A DNA stretch of 64,000 bases, taken from NCBI RefSeq assembly GCF_022369435.1, contig NZ_CP059597.1:558001-622000 (forward strand). The letters run 5' to 3'. Within the stretch, counting starts at the first letter, position 1; every line of letters starts with the position of its first letter. This document shows positions 1 to 9,920 of this stretch, one piece after another. Origin of the DNA: Campylobacter sp. RM10537 (GTDB taxonomy: Bacteria > Campylobacterota > Campylobacteria > Campylobacterales > Campylobacteraceae). The position numbers and the translations under genes were made by a program. The notes beneath the pieces are model-generated. The model searched no databases, had not been told where the DNA came from, and worked only from the letters and a program-made list of their open reading frames with translations.

Positions 1-666
1 TTTGCAAAAGGTTTTATGCGTGGAATAGCAGAAGAAAGAATGGATGAATTTAAAAGACGAATGAATTATTATGTGATTGCACTTTTGGCAAAAATTGCAA
101 AAAGTGATGGTAAAATCAGTCAAGATGAAGCTGATATGATCACTCAAATTTTAGACGCAAATGCAAAAGATAGACAAGAAAGAGAGTTTTTAAAAGCAAG
201 TTTTAATGAGCATAAGGAAAATTTAAATGATGCTTTTGAAGTAGCAAAAGACTTTTTAAAAGAGGTTCCTTTGCCAAAATCTGAACGTTTTAATGTATTT
301 AGAGTGCTTGTTTTTATGGCTTTTATTGACGCAGAATTTAGCTATAAAAAGAAAGAAATTTTAAGTAAAATTGCACAAGCTTTCGATATAAGTCAAAATG
401 AATTAGAAAATTTTATAAATAATTTTTCAAATTTAAATACTTCTAAGAAGCAAATAAGTTTAGATGAAGCTTTTGAAATTTTGGAATTACCAAAGAATGC
501 TGATATTAATACTGTAAAAAAGCAATATCGAAAATTAGCAAAAAAATATCATCCTGATATTTTAAATGCAAATAATATTAGCGAAGAAGAAATTAAAAAA
601 GGAGTGGAAAAATTTCAAAAAATCAACGAAGCTTATGAAAAAATCAAAAAGTATTTAGAAAAATAA
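1..666 (+). CDS. DjlA-like J-domain co-chaperone, 5' end cut by window
   Basis: The frame is already open at base 1 (F-A-K-G-F precedes the first ATG at base 16), so the true N-terminus lies outside the window; family members carry a short membrane anchor there. Counting from the ATG at 16, residues about 10-135 look like a TerB-type all-alpha domain with acidic loops (SDGKISQDEAD, DAEFSYKKKE). Residues about 148-216 form a J domain with the HPD tripeptide at 179-181, which stimulates DnaK ATPase. This TerB plus C-terminal J layout is that of DjlA. It matches the C. jejuni gene just upstream of purH (Cj0954c from memory). The role as a membrane-linked Hsp70 partner is inferred from the family. 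Confidence 0.8.
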   Translation, partial: FAKGFMRGIAEERMDEFKRRMNYYVIALLAKIAKSDGKISQDEADMITQILDANAKDRQEREFLKASFNEHKENLNDAFEVAKDFLKEVPLPKSERFNVFRVLVFMAFIDAEFSYKKKEILSKIAQAFDISQNELENFINNFSNLNTSKKQISLDEAFEILELPKNADINTVKKQYRKLAKKYHPDILNANNISEEEIKKGVEKFQKINEAYEKIKKYLEK

Positions 667-689
667 AATGAAAAAAATATTTTCATTTT
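665..689 (+). terminator. hairpin after the J-domain gene
   Basis: Arms AAAATGAAAA (665-674) and TTTTCATTTT (680-689) pair perfectly around a 5-nt loop, and a T-rich stretch follows. It overlaps the stop codon of the upstream gene. The stem is almost all A-T, so it may be a weak terminator. Confidence 0.4.
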
Positions 690-729
690 ATTTCTATTTT
701 TAATATTTATGGTTTAATGAAAGGAAAAA

Positions 730-2262
730 ATGAGAGCATTGCTTAGTGTCAGCGATAAAGAAGGTATAGTAGAATTTGCTAAAGAGCTTGAAAATTTAGG
801 TTTTGAACTTCTTTCCACTGGTGGAACTTATAAGACTTTAAAAGAAAATGGGATAAGAGTTGTGGAAGTGAGTGATTTTACAAAAAGTCCTGAGCTTTTT
901 GAAGGACGAGTAAAAACTTTGCATCCTAAAATTCATGGCGGAATTTTGCATAAAAGAAATGATAAAAATCACGTTAAACAGGCTAAAGAAAATGAAATTT
1001 TAGGTATTGACTTAGTATGTGTGAATTTATATCCTTTTAAAAAAACTACTATTGTAAGTGATGATTTTGATGAAATTATAGAAAATATTGATATAGGTGG
1101 ACCTGCTATGATCAGATCTGCTGCAAAAAATTATAAAGATGTAATGGTAATTTGCAATCCTCTTGATTATGAAGAAGTGATTGAGGTTCTAAAAACTGGA
1201 AAAAATGATGAAAAATTTCGTTTAAATTTAATGATAAAAGCTTATGAACATACAGCAAATTATGATTCTTATATTGCAAATTATATGAACGAGCGTTTTA
1301 ATGGAGGTTTTGGATCAAGTAAATTTATAGTAGGGCAAAAGGTTTTTGATACTAAATATGGAGAAAATCCTCATCAAAAAGGTGCTTTATATGAGTTCGA
1401 TTCTTTTTTTAGTATCAATTTTAAAGCCCTTAAAGGTGAGGCTAGTTTTAATAATCTTACCGATATTAACGCTGCTTTAAATTTGGCTAGTAGTTTTGGT
1501 AATGCTCCAGCAGTTACAATAGTAAAACATGGAAATCCTTGCGGTTTTGCAATCAAAGAAGACCTTTTGCAAAGTTATATCAGTGCTTTAAAATGTGATA
1601 GTGTTAGTGCTTATGGCGGAGTAGTTGCAATCAATGGAACACTTGATAAAAAATTAGCTGAAAAAATAAATGAAATTTATGTTGAAGTGATAATCGCTGC
1701 AAATGTAAGTAAAGAGGCTTTGGATATATTTGAGGGTAAAAAACGTATTAAGATTTTTACTCAAGAAAACCCTTATTTGGTGCGCAGTTTTGATGCGTAT
1801 GATTTTAAACATATTGATGGTGGATTTGTGTATCAAAATAGTGATGAAATAGGTATTGATGAATTTAAAAATGCTAAACTTGTTTCTAAAAGAGAAGCAA
1901 GCAAAGAAGAACTTCAAGATTTAGAAATTGCTATGAAAATTGCTGCATTTACCAAGTCAAATAATGTCGTTTATGTTAAAAATGGAGCTATGGTAGCTAT
2001 AGGTATGGGAATGACAAGTAGAATTGATGCGGCAAAAGCAGCTATTGCTAAGGCTAATGAAATGGGACTTGATTTAAAAGGATGTGTTTTAGCAAGTGAA
2101 GCTTTTTTTCCATTTAGGGATAGTATAGATGAGGCAAGTAAAGTTGGAGTTAAGGCTATAGTTGAGCCTGGTGGAAGTATAAGAGATGATGAAGTGATAA
2201 AGGCTGCAGATGAATATGATATGGCTCTTTATTTTACTGGAGTAAGACATTTTTTACATTAA
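730..2262 (+). CDS. purH: Bifunctional AICAR transformylase / IMP cyclohydrolase PurH
   Basis: Catalyses the last two steps of de novo purine synthesis, AICAR to FAICAR to IMP, in the cytoplasm. The first ~130 residues are the MGS-like IMP cyclohydrolase domain ([28 protein letters not shown]). The rest is the AICARFT domain, with the folate-site motif VKHGNPCG and a C-terminal [13 protein letters not shown]. Its 510 residues are the normal length. The start has AAAGGA a few bases upstream. It follows the J-domain gene by 63 bp, the same order as in C. jejuni. Confidence 0.97.
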   Translation: MRALLSVSDKEGIVEFAKELENLGFELLSTGGTYKTLKENGIRVVEVSDFTKSPELFEGRVKTLHPKIHGGILHKRNDKNHVKQAKENEILGIDLVCVNLYPFKKTTIVSDDFDEIIENIDIGGPAMIRSAAKNYKDVMVICNPLDYEEVIEVLKTGKNDEKFRLNLMIKAYEHTANYDSYIANYMNERFNGGFGSSKFIVGQKVFDTKYGENPHQKGALYEFDSFFSINFKALKGEASFNNLTDINAALNLASSFGNAPAVTIVKHGNPCGFAIKEDLLQSYISALKCDSVSAYGGVVAINGTLDKKLAEKINEIYVEVIIAANVSKEALDIFEGKKRIKIFTQENPYLVRSFDAYDFKHIDGGFVYQNSDEIGIDEFKNAKLVSKREASKEELQDLEIAMKIAAFTKSNNVVYVKNGAMVAIGMGMTSRIDAAKAAIAKANEMGLDLKGCVLASEAFFPFRDSIDEASKVGVKAIVEPGGSIRDDEVIKAADEYDMALYFTGVRHFLH

Positions 2263-2314
2263 AATTTTTATTAATAATTAAAAAAATATTTAATTTAATT
2301 TAAATAATTTTAAG

Positions 2315-2320
2315 TACAAT
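2315..2320 (+). promoter_or_regulatory. Candidate -10 element for tlp7
   Basis: TACAAT preceded by an AT-rich, T-run-containing stretch, 36 bases before the chosen tlp7 start. Campylobacter sigma70 promoters usually lack a clear -35, and none is seen here. Confidence 0.45.
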
Positions 2321-2355
2321 GGTTTTTATGATATTTTTTATTGAAAGCAATTAAA

Positions 2356-3948
2356 ATGTTTAAAACTATTGGATTTAAAGTTTCTTCGGCGGTTTTTGTT
2401 GTTTTATTGTTTAGCTTTGTGATTATGCAAATTATTGTTAGCTTTGATTTTAAAAATACGACTAATAAAATTAGCAAAGAAAATCTCAATATAGTTAGTA
2501 ATTTAGCTTTTCAAACTATGAGAATGGCTATGAATTTAGGAGATCCAGATAAGATAAAAGAAGCAATTAATGATGCTAAAAGCATTAAAGGGATTAGTGA
2601 TATAAAAATTTATCCATCAAAAGAGACGATAAAATTTTTTGATATTAAAAATCCTTTAGTTTCCAATGAAAATATTATCTTAGATCAATTTTCTAATCCT
2701 AGTTTAGTTTCTTTAGAGCAAAATATTAACGGAATAGATCATTTAAGACTTATTCGCCCCTTGGTTGCGAATAAAACATGTATATCCTGTCATGCAAATG
2801 CAAAAGAAGGCAGTGTAATAGGAGTTATGGATGTATATCATTCTTTAGAAAGTGTTGAGAAAGATATCTCAAAAACAAGTCAAACCTATATAGTGATTTT
2901 TACAATTGCTTTAATACTAACTTTAGCCGTTGTGCTTTTTATATTAAAGATTGTTGTAGGTCGTCCCATTTTAGAACTTTTAAATCATGCTAAAGAATTA
3001 GCCCAAGGCAGTGGAAATTTAAAAGCACGAATTCGTATCAAAGGACGCGATGAAATTGCAACTGCTTGTGGATATATAAACCAATTTATCGAAAAAACTC
3101 ACAAAGCAGTAAGCGAAGCGAGTTTGAGTTCTAAGAATGTAGAACATCAAAGTATTCTTTTAAATTCAAATGCAACTTCTTTAAATGAGATTACAGAATT
3201 AAATCACAAAAAAGTAGATTCAAGTTTTCATCTTGGCAATAATATAGGCTCAGATTTGAGAGAATTAGCTAATTTATCAAGTGATGCAAATGCTGCTAAT
3301 GATAAGTCTTATGAATTGCTAGAACAAATGCTTAAATCACTATTTTCAGTTGCACAGAAAGTTACAGATCTTGCTGAAAGTGAAAATAATTTAGCCAAAA
3401 AAATTTCAGACATGGTTAATCAAGCAAAAAATATACAAAAAGCTACCCAAATGATGAATGAAATTGCTGATAAAACAAATCTTTTATCTTTAAATGCTAG
3501 TATAGAATCTGCAAGAGCTGGAGTCTATGGAAAAGGATTTTCTGTAATTGCAGAAGATATAAGATTGCTTGCTAATAATAGTGAAGAATTTTTAAATAGC
3601 GTTGCAACCATTACAAAGGAATTGTTAATTAGTATAGAAAAAGTAGCTAATGAACTTAAAGATAATTCTCAAAAAATTTATTCTTTAAATGAAGATACTA
3701 ATTTATTAGCTAATAGTGCAAATAAGGTTAAATTTTGCAATCAAGATGCAAAAAATCTTGTGCATCAATGTAGCCAAAAAATAAAAGTAAGTCAAGAAAA
3801 TATACAAAATTTACTCATAAAAATGGAAGAAAATGTTGAAGCAAGTGAAAAAAATGAAGAAATTTCAAAAATTTTACTTCAGGTTGCTGACGAGTTAAAA
3901 ATAGTATGTCATAATCTTGATAATGAATTAAAGCAATTTCAAATTTAA
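2356..3948 (+). CDS. tlp7: Methyl-accepting chemotaxis receptor Tlp7 (formate), intact
   Basis: A membrane chemoreceptor. From the ATG at 2356 (GAAAG upstream; an in-frame TTG at 2341 is less likely) it has TM1 at about 10-30, a periplasmic sensor domain at 31-175, TM2 at about 177-200, HAMP from 201, and an MCP signalling region with the hairpin tip near 368-405 ([20 protein letters not shown]). The sensor ends in CISCH at 142-146, a CxxCH c-haem attachment motif. In the reference strain NCTC 11168 this receptor is, from memory, split into Cj0952c and Cj0951c by a stop; here it is one 530-residue frame. Tlp7 is known as the formic-acid receptor. The next gene follows 10 bp downstream. Confidence 0.85.
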   Translation: MFKTIGFKVSSAVFVVLLFSFVIMQIIVSFDFKNTTNKISKENLNIVSNLAFQTMRMAMNLGDPDKIKEAINDAKSIKGISDIKIYPSKETIKFFDIKNPLVSNENIILDQFSNPSLVSLEQNINGIDHLRLIRPLVANKTCISCHANAKEGSVIGVMDVYHSLESVEKDISKTSQTYIVIFTIALILTLAVVLFILKIVVGRPILELLNHAKELAQGSGNLKARIRIKGRDEIATACGYINQFIEKTHKAVSEASLSSKNVEHQSILLNSNATSLNEITELNHKKVDSSFHLGNNIGSDLRELANLSSDANAANDKSYELLEQMLKSLFSVAQKVTDLAESENNLAKKISDMVNQAKNIQKATQMMNEIADKTNLLSLNASIESARAGVYGKGFSVIAEDIRLLANNSEEFLNSVATITKELLISIEKVANELKDNSQKIYSLNEDTNLLANSANKVKFCNQDAKNLVHQCSQKIKVSQENIQNLLIKMEENVEASEKNEEISKILLQVADELKIVCHNLDNELKQFQI

Positions 3949-3958
3949 AGGATAAAAG

Positions 3959-4390
3959 ATGAAAAAAACTTTACAAATGACTTTAGCGGCTGCTTGTTTT
4001 GCTGGTTGCGCAAGTACTTCTGTATCTTCTAGTGCAAACACTCAAAATAAATTAGCGCAAAATCAACAATTAAAAATAGAAAGAATTGTTGTTGATGGAA
4101 AAACATTTGATCCTAAAAATGCTGAAGAAATTCCAAATATTAGTTTTGATAAAGATAAATTCTATGGTTATTCAGGATGTAATCGCTTTTTTGGATCATA
4201 TGTTAATAACGGTGATTCTATAAAAATTAACGGAGCTGGTGCTGCATCTACACAAATGCTTTGTCATCCAATGGATGTAATGAATTTTGAAAATTCTTTT
4301 CTTTCTAATTTCAATGGAACTTTTAAAATTTCAAATGAAAATGGAAAACTTATTTTAAATAACGGAAAAATGAAAATCTTTTTTAAATAA
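3959..4390 (+). CDS. META/HslJ-domain lipoprotein
   Basis: A 143-residue protein with a lipoprotein signal: MKKTLQMTLAAACFAGC, with the lipobox Cys at 17. The rest resembles a META domain as in HslJ: NISFDKDKFYGYSGCNRFFGSY is the typical G-x-x-GCN-x-F core, followed by a TQMLC motif. META proteins are linked to heat and antibiotic tolerance and bacterial secretion, but the molecular function is not known. It lies 10 bp after tlp7 and so is probably co-transcribed, and a hairpin follows it. Confidence 0.8.
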   Translation: MKKTLQMTLAAACFAGCASTSVSSSANTQNKLAQNQQLKIERIVVDGKTFDPKNAEEIPNISFDKDKFYGYSGCNRFFGSYVNNGDSIKINGAGAASTQMLCHPMDVMNFENSFLSNFNGTFKISNENGKLILNNGKMKIFFK

Positions 4391-4394
4391 TTTT

Positions 4395-4413
4395 TAGCCC
4401 TGTTTAAGGGCTA
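4395..4413 (+). terminator. Rho-independent terminator after the META lipoprotein
   Basis: TAGCCC (4395-4400), a 7-nt loop, then GGGCTA (4408-4413) followed by CTTTCTT. This is one of the few GC-rich stems in the window and it separates tlp7-META from the agu genes. Confidence 0.6.
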
Positions 4414-4469
4414 CTTTCTTAAATTTATTTCAAAAATAATTAAATCTTTTAATTCAACAAAGGTATATA

Positions 4470-5447
4470 ATGATAAAATCAATTCCAGAATGGAATGAGC
4501 AAGAGTATTTAATACTTGCTTTACCTCATGAAAAAACAGATTGGAAGCCTTATTTAGATGAAATTTTAAAAAGTTATCAAGAATTTATAAGAGTTGTGAG
4601 TCAATTTCAAAAAGTTTTATTGATTGCCCCAGAAGAAAAAAATTTTACTCTTTTTAAAAATATAAAGAATGTTGAATTTTTTAAATGTGATACAAATGAT
4701 ACATGGATACGAGATTTTGGAGCCATAGATATTTTAAAAAATGGTCGCTTGCAAGCTCTTGATTTTACTTTTAATGCTTGGGGAAATAAATTCCAAAGTG
4801 AATTAGATAATGCTGTAAATTCTAAACTTTTTAATATCAAATTTAAAGAAAAGCTTGAAAAAATTGATATGGTTTTAGAAGGCGGAAGTATCGATTTTAA
4901 TGGCGATGGTACTATGCTTACGACAACAAATTGTCTTCTTAATACAAATAGAAATTCTCATTTAGGCAAATTTCAAATTGATAAAAAATTAAAAGAAATT
5001 TTTGGGTTAAAAAATATTATTTGGCTAGAAAATGGTTTTATAAAGGGAGATGATACTGATTCTCATGTGGATATTTTAGCTAGATTTATCAATAAAAATA
5101 CAATAGCACATTGTGTTTGTGAAGATGAAAAAGATGAGCATTTTTTGCCTTTAAAAAAAATGCAAGAAGAACTTGAAAAAACAGGATTTAATTTATTACC
5201 ATTACCTTTACCTAAGCCTTTTTTTTATGATAATCGTAGAATGGGTGCAACTTATGCAAATTTTGTTTTTGTTAACAATGCTCTAATTGTTCCATTATAT
5301 AACGATGATAATGATAAGATCGTAATAAAAAGACTTTCTCAAGCTTTACCTGAACGAAAAATTATAGGTGTAGATGCTAGAGTATTTGTGCGCCAAAATG
5401 GCTCTTTACATTGTTCTTGTCAAAATCGTTTTAAGGGGTTAAGATGA
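4470..5447 (+). CDS. aguA: Agmatine deiminase
   Basis: Hydrolyses agmatine to N-carbamoylputrescine and ammonia. It belongs to the peptidyl-arginine-deiminase fold (PAD_porph family). Motifs seen: DTWIRDFGA (substrate-site region), VLEGGSIDFNGDG, the catalytic-type His in DSHVDILARF, and the nucleophile Cys near residue 315 in NGSLHCSCQ. The usual GGG before H-C is NGS here. A good SD (AAAGG) precedes the ATG. It overlaps the CDF gene by 4 bp, and the amidase for its product follows two genes on. In C. jejuni (Cj0949c) this pair makes putrescine for the carboxyspermidine route. Confidence 0.92.
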   Translation: MIKSIPEWNEQEYLILALPHEKTDWKPYLDEILKSYQEFIRVVSQFQKVLLIAPEEKNFTLFKNIKNVEFFKCDTNDTWIRDFGAIDILKNGRLQALDFTFNAWGNKFQSELDNAVNSKLFNIKFKEKLEKIDMVLEGGSIDFNGDGTMLTTTNCLLNTNRNSHLGKFQIDKKLKEIFGLKNIIWLENGFIKGDDTDSHVDILARFINKNTIAHCVCEDEKDEHFLPLKKMQEELEKTGFNLLPLPLPKPFFYDNRRMGATYANFVFVNNALIVPLYNDDNDKIVIKRLSQALPERKIIGVDARVFVRQNGSLHCSCQNRFKGLR

Positions 5448-6331
5448 GCTTGCAAAAAAAAGCTACTATAATTGCAAGTATGTGTGCTCTTAGTTTAGCT
5501 TGTATTAAATTTATAGTTGGTTTGATGAGTGGATCTGTTGCAGTGCTTTCAAGTGCAATTGATTCTTTAATGGATTTTGCAATTTCGGCATTTAATTTTT
5601 TGGCTTTAAAAAAAAGCACACAGAGGGCAAATGAAAATTATAATTTTGGCTTTTCTAAAATAGAAGCTTTAATGGGACTTCTTGAAGGAGGTTTTATTGT
5701 ATGTGTAGGTATTTTTATTTTTTATGAAAGTATTTTGAAAATTTATTATAAAAAAGAAATTATAGACTTAAATTCAAGTATTTTTGTTATGATTTTTGCT
5801 ATTATTATAACCTTTTTTCTAATTCTTTTTTTAAATTATGTAGCAAAAAAAACGAAAAGTCTAATTATAGAAAGTGATGCTTTGCATTATAGGAGCGATT
5901 TTTTAACCAATATTTGCACTTTAATCGCTTTAATACTTATTTATTTTACAGATTTATATATTATTGATGCTATTTTCGGGATAGTCATTAGTCTTTATAC
6001 GGCTTTTTCTGCTTTTAAAATTATAAAAAAAGCTTTATCATTTTTAATGGATCAAGCTTTACCAAAAGAACAAGTTGATCAAATTTGTACTTTAATTTCT
6101 AAACATCCAGAGATTATTTCTTATCATGAGTTAAAAACAAGAAGAACGCCAAATTGTAATTATTTAAGTGTGCATTTGGTTTTTTGTCCTATAATTTCGC
6201 TTCTAAATGCGCATAAAATTTCAGATGAAATAGAAAATAACGTGCGTTTGATGTTTAAAGATGAAAAATGGGATATACAAATTCATTTAGATCCCTATGA
6301 TGATCAAGAACAAGAAAGGCAAAGACAATGA
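5444..6331 (+). CDS. Cation diffusion facilitator (CDF) metal exporter
   Basis: A 295-residue inner-membrane protein with about six TM segments and a cytoplasmic C-terminal domain rich in His and charged residues. The CDF metal site is visible as SAIDSLMDFA in TM2 and HYRSDFLTN in TM5 (D-x3-D and H-x3-D). These proteins exchange Zn2+, Fe2+, Mn2+ or similar for protons; the D/H pattern does not settle which metal. It overlaps aguA by 4 bp and aguB by 4 bp, so the three are translationally coupled, although no metal link to polyamine synthesis is obvious. Confidence 0.88.
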   Translation: MSLQKKATIIASMCALSLACIKFIVGLMSGSVAVLSSAIDSLMDFAISAFNFLALKKSTQRANENYNFGFSKIEALMGLLEGGFIVCVGIFIFYESILKIYYKKEIIDLNSSIFVMIFAIIITFFLILFLNYVAKKTKSLIIESDALHYRSDFLTNICTLIALILIYFTDLYIIDAIFGIVISLYTAFSAFKIIKKALSFLMDQALPKEQVDQICTLISKHPEIISYHELKTRRTPNCNYLSVHLVFCPIISLLNAHKISDEIENNVRLMFKDEKWDIQIHLDPYDDQEQERQRQ

Positions 6332-7200
6332 AAATAGCTCTTGTGCAGCAAAAATTTCACTCTAGCAAAGAACAAACAGTAAAAAAAACTTGTGAATTTA
6401 TAGAAGAAGCAGTAAAAAAAGGGGCAGAACTTGTATGTTTAGGCGAGCTTCATCAAAATGAATATTTTTGCCAAAGTGAAAATATTGCTTATTTTGATTA
6501 TGCCAATAATTATGAAAAAGATATTGAATTTTGGTCAAATATAGCCAAAAAACATAATATAGTTTTATTAACTTCTTTATTTGAAAAACGTAGTGCCGGA
6601 CTTTATCACAATACAGCTGTTGTTTTTGAGAAAAACGGCAATATAGCTGGAAAGTATCGAAAAATGCATATACCTGATGATCCTTGCTTTTATGAGAAAT
6701 TTTATTTTACGCCTGGAGATTTAGGTTTTAAACCAATTCAAACTAGTGTAGGTAAGCTCGGAGTATTAATTTGCTGGGATCAATGGTATCCTGAAGCAGC
6801 AAGGTTAATGGTTTTGCAAGGGGCTGAAATTCTTATTTATCCTACAGCTATTGGATGGTTTGATAAAGACGAAGAAGAAGAAAAACAAAAACAACTTAAT
6901 GCTTGGTTGGGTGTTCAAAAAGGGCATGCTATTGCTAATGGTTTATTTGTTGCTGCGATCAATCGTGTTGGCTTTGAAAAAGATTTAAGTGGAGTAGAAG
7001 ATGGAATAAGATTTTGGGGAAATTCTTTTATTTTTGGTCCTCAAGGAGAAGAGCTTTGTTTATTAGATAATGAAAATGAGTGTGTTAAAGTTGTAGAAAT
7101 TGATAAAACAAGAAGTGAAAATGTAAGACGTTGGTGGCCATTTTTAAGAGATAGGCGTATAGAATATTTTCATGATTTAAATAAAAGATTTATTGATTAG
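6328..7200 (+). CDS. aguB: N-carbamoylputrescine amidase
   Basis: Carbon-nitrogen hydrolase of the nitrilase superfamily that converts N-carbamoylputrescine to putrescine, CO2 and NH3. The catalytic triad is readable: E40 (LGELHQNEYFC), K112 (YRKMHIPDD) and C149 (GVLICWDQWYPEAARL). The GQYPEAAR-like WYPEAAR and the C-terminal RRWWPFLRDRR are typical of the AguB subgroup. Its 290 residues are the normal length. It starts inside the end of the CDF gene (ATGA overlap). Its 3' end overlaps the convergent NlpC/P60 gene by 11 bp. Confidence 0.93.
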   Translation: MKIALVQQKFHSSKEQTVKKTCEFIEEAVKKGAELVCLGELHQNEYFCQSENIAYFDYANNYEKDIEFWSNIAKKHNIVLLTSLFEKRSAGLYHNTAVVFEKNGNIAGKYRKMHIPDDPCFYEKFYFTPGDLGFKPIQTSVGKLGVLICWDQWYPEAARLMVLQGAEILIYPTAIGWFDKDEEEEKQKQLNAWLGVQKGHAIANGLFVAAINRVGFEKDLSGVEDGIRFWGNSFIFGPQGEELCLLDNENECVKVVEIDKTRSENVRRWWPFLRDRRIEYFHDLNKRFID

Positions 7201-8527
7201 ATAAATCTTTTATTTTTTCTAAAAAACTATTTATTTCATTAATTTCTTTTTGATTTAAATCAATAAAGCTTATTTCTTTTATTCTTGAAAGTAATAGATT
7301 TTTTTCAAGAATTTCTTTTTTTCCTATTTCTAATGAAGTAATTGCGCTTTCTCCTATAATAAGTCTTTGTGTTTTTCCTTTTCTAAGTCCCCATATATTA
7401 TGTATTACTATATCATTATTGTCAATTTTTCCGGCGTAAAGCATAATATGTCCTGGAATATAAAGTAAGGTTGTATAAGCTTTTCCAAATTGATTTAAAA
7501 AATCTTTTTTTTGGGCATTATTTAGCATACTAATATTAAAATGATAAAAAGCATTTTTTTGTGCTCTTGAATTTCTTGGCAAATAAAGTCCAAAAGCTGA
7601 AAATATATCACGAGTAAATAAAGAACAATCTCTTTCTAGATTATATCCACCCCATCCATAAGGCAAACTAAGCATTTGGCTTAATTGGTTTTTTAAATTA
7701 CTATCGTTTAATTTTAAAGGAAATTTGGCAACATCTTTTTTTAAAATTCTATATTTTTTAGAGCCAATTTTTCCATAAAAATATTTTTTATCTTGTTTAT
7801 AGTATGGATAAATAGCACCAATTCTAGTTTCAAAGAAAAAATGATGATCTTCACTAAAGACCACTTCTTTTTCTTTTAATGGTGTGATAAAATGAAGTTT
7901 TTCATAAATTTTAGCTCTAGAGTTGGAAAATATTTCTAAATTTTTACTCTCTACAAAACCAATTCCAGTTTCACTTAATATAAAAGCATATCGTTTATCT
8001 TTTGTATAATGAGAGATTAAAACAGGTGTAGCGATATTTAAAATTGCGTCATTTGAGTAGTCAAATGGAAAGCCTTCATTTTCCAAAAAAGGATTTTTAA
8101 GTATTGCTTTTTGAGTAGGAATATTTTTAAGCAAGGTATTTTGGATGATTAAGGCCTTTTGATTTAATTGACCTATATTTTCTATATTAGCATTATCGAT
8201 TTGTTTTTTAAACCAAGAGATTGGAATTTCTTGCTTATTAAAAAAATAATATTTATTTTTTGGATTTAGATAGATAGGAAAGGCCCAAAATAGATTTTGA
8301 TTTTTATAATTTTTAAAAGAAGAGTGCCAAGGTTTAAAAAATATTTTTTTATAATTTTTAGCATTAAAATTAATGTATTGATTAAATTTGGGCAATATAT
8401 TAACACTTTGTTTAAATTCCAATTTTGCATAATGTGAGTTTATTTTATCTTCTTTAGAATGATTTATGGGATTTTTAAACGAACAAGCTGTAAAAAATAA
8501 TAGAAAAAAAACTAAAATATATCGCAT
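7190..8527 (-). CDS. NlpC/P60-family lipoprotein with SH3-like region
   Basis: A predicted lipoprotein: MRYILVFFLLFFTACSF, with the lipobox Cys at residue 15. The ATG at 8527 has AAGG six bases upstream and is preferred to an in-frame TTG at 8533. The middle (about 130-270) resembles the SH3b1-type domains that precede NlpC/P60 peptidases. The C-terminal part carries the Cys-His pair: GWGGYNLERDCSLF (nucleophile Cys), PGHIMLYAG and a second His in VIHNIWGL. Such enzymes cut D-Glu-mDAP bonds in peptidoglycan peptides. It matches Cj0946 by position. The substrate is not shown by the sequence. Confidence 0.8.
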   Translation of the reverse strand: MRYILVFFLLFFTACSFKNPINHSKEDKINSHYAKLEFKQSVNILPKFNQYINFNAKNYKKIFFKPWHSSFKNYKNQNLFWAFPIYLNPKNKYYFFNKQEIPISWFKKQIDNANIENIGQLNQKALIIQNTLLKNIPTQKAILKNPFLENEGFPFDYSNDAILNIATPVLISHYTKDKRYAFILSETGIGFVESKNLEIFSNSRAKIYEKLHFITPLKEKEVVFSEDHHFFFETRIGAIYPYYKQDKKYFYGKIGSKKYRILKKDVAKFPLKLNDSNLKNQLSQMLSLPYGWGGYNLERDCSLFTRDIFSAFGLYLPRNSRAQKNAFYHFNISMLNNAQKKDFLNQFGKAYTTLLYIPGHIMLYAGKIDNNDIVIHNIWGLRKGKTQRLIIGESAITSLEIGKKEILEKNLLLSRIKEISFIDLNQKEINEINSFLEKIKDLSNQ

Positions 8528-8552
8528 AATCAACCTTTTACAAAAAAGTAGT

Positions 8553-8558
8553 TATAAT
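8553..8558 (+). promoter_or_regulatory. -10 element for the PIF1-like helicase
   Basis: TATAAT 19 bases before the ATG at 8577, with an SD (AAGGA, 8566-8570) directly after the expected start of transcription, so the 5' leader would be only about 12 nt. Confidence 0.6.
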
Positions 8559-8576
8559 TAAAGCTAAGGAAATATA

Positions 8577-9914
8577 ATGCTTGATAAACTAGAAAAAATT
8601 TTAACCAATGATAATGTTTTTTTAAGTGGTGGTGCTGGAGTTGGAAAAAGTTTTTTGACTAATACTTTAATGAAATCTTACAGAAAAAGAGGTAAATTTG
8701 TAGTTGCTTTGGGATCTAGTGCGCTTTCTGCATTTAATATCGGTGGAGTTACCTTACATAGTTTTTTTTGTTTAGGTTATTGTGAAGATATGATAGCTTT
8801 AAGTGTTTTTGATCGCAAACAAAAGGAAAAAATCGCTAAACTAAATGAGAATTTAAAAAAAATTGATCTTATTATCATAGATGAAATTTCTATGGTAAGT
8901 GCTAATATTTTTGAAATGATAGGTTTTAGAATCAAAAATTCAAGATTTGATGGTAAAATCCTAGTTGTAGGGGATTTTTTTCAACTACCTCCAGTGATTA
9001 AAGAAAAAAAAGAGACGCTTTTTTTAAATTCTTATTATGCTTTTTCCTCTTTTTTTTGGAAAGAATTAAATTTTAAAAATGTTAAGCTTTCGCAACCTAA
9101 AAGAACTCAAAATTTAGAATTTTATAGAAATTTATCTTTAATAAGACAAGGTTTTTTAAATGAAAATATTATTAAACAATTTAAGCAAATGTGTATTGAT
9201 ACAAAGGAATTGGAAAAATTAGAGGATGATTATACTTTGCTTTGTGGGATTAATAAAAAAGCAAATGAAATCAATGAAAATAAACTCAATCGCCTAGAGA
9301 CTCCTTTGGTAAATTTTAAGGCTAAAATTCAAAAAGAAAATAAAGAATTAGAAGATGATAGATTGCAAAATTGGATTAGGGGCTTAAATATCTTAGAAGA
9401 ACTTAAAGTTAAAATTGGAGCTCGTATTATTTTTTGTATTAATAATTGGGATAAAAATTATTATAATGGAGAGCAAGGGGTTATTGAAGATATTATTTAT
9501 GATGAGGATAAAATTTATATTAGCATTGTAAAAAATAATGGAATTAATATTATGCTTGAGCCTTATATTTTTTTTATGGAGGAAATTGAGCAAAATAATG
9601 GGGAATTGATTGTTAATACCTTAGCAAGTGTGAGTCAGTTTCCTATAAAATTAGCCTATGCCATTACCATACATAAGTCTCAAGGTATGAGTATTGAAAA
9701 ATTAGTTTGCGATATAGATCATATTTTTGAAAATGGACAGCTTTATGTAGCATTATCGCGAGCGATTAACCCTAATACTTTAAAAATTTATTATACTAAA
9801 GGTATGAAATTTGAAAATTATTTTGAAAATATTTTAAAATTTGATTTTAGAGTGATTGAATTTTATAAAACTCATTTGTTTTTTGATTTAGAATTAGAAA
9901 ATATAATCCATTAA
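8577..9914 (+). CDS. PIF1/RecD2-like superfamily 1 helicase
   Basis: A 445-residue SF1B-type helicase. Walker A is GGAGVGKS (18-25), Walker B is IIIDEISMVS, and motif III is VVGDFFQLPPV. A RecD/PIF1 C-terminal 2A domain ends in AYAITIHKSQGMSIEKL and LYVALSRA. PIF1-type enzymes move 5'-3' and unwind R-loops, G-quadruplexes and stalled forks; that role is inferred here. The equivalent C. jejuni gene is Cj0945c. The next gene begins 6 bp downstream, so they form an operon. Confidence 0.85.
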   Translation: MLDKLEKILTNDNVFLSGGAGVGKSFLTNTLMKSYRKRGKFVVALGSSALSAFNIGGVTLHSFFCLGYCEDMIALSVFDRKQKEKIAKLNENLKKIDLIIIDEISMVSANIFEMIGFRIKNSRFDGKILVVGDFFQLPPVIKEKKETLFLNSYYAFSSFFWKELNFKNVKLSQPKRTQNLEFYRNLSLIRQGFLNENIIKQFKQMCIDTKELEKLEDDYTLLCGINKKANEINENKLNRLETPLVNFKAKIQKENKELEDDRLQNWIRGLNILEELKVKIGARIIFCINNWDKNYYNGEQGVIEDIIYDEDKIYISIVKNNGINIMLEPYIFFMEEIEQNNGELIVNTLASVSQFPIKLAYAITIHKSQGMSIEKLVCDIDHIFENGQLYVALSRAINPNTLKIYYTKGMKFENYFENILKFDFRVIEFYKTHLFFDLELENIIH

Positions 9915-9920
9915 GGAAAA

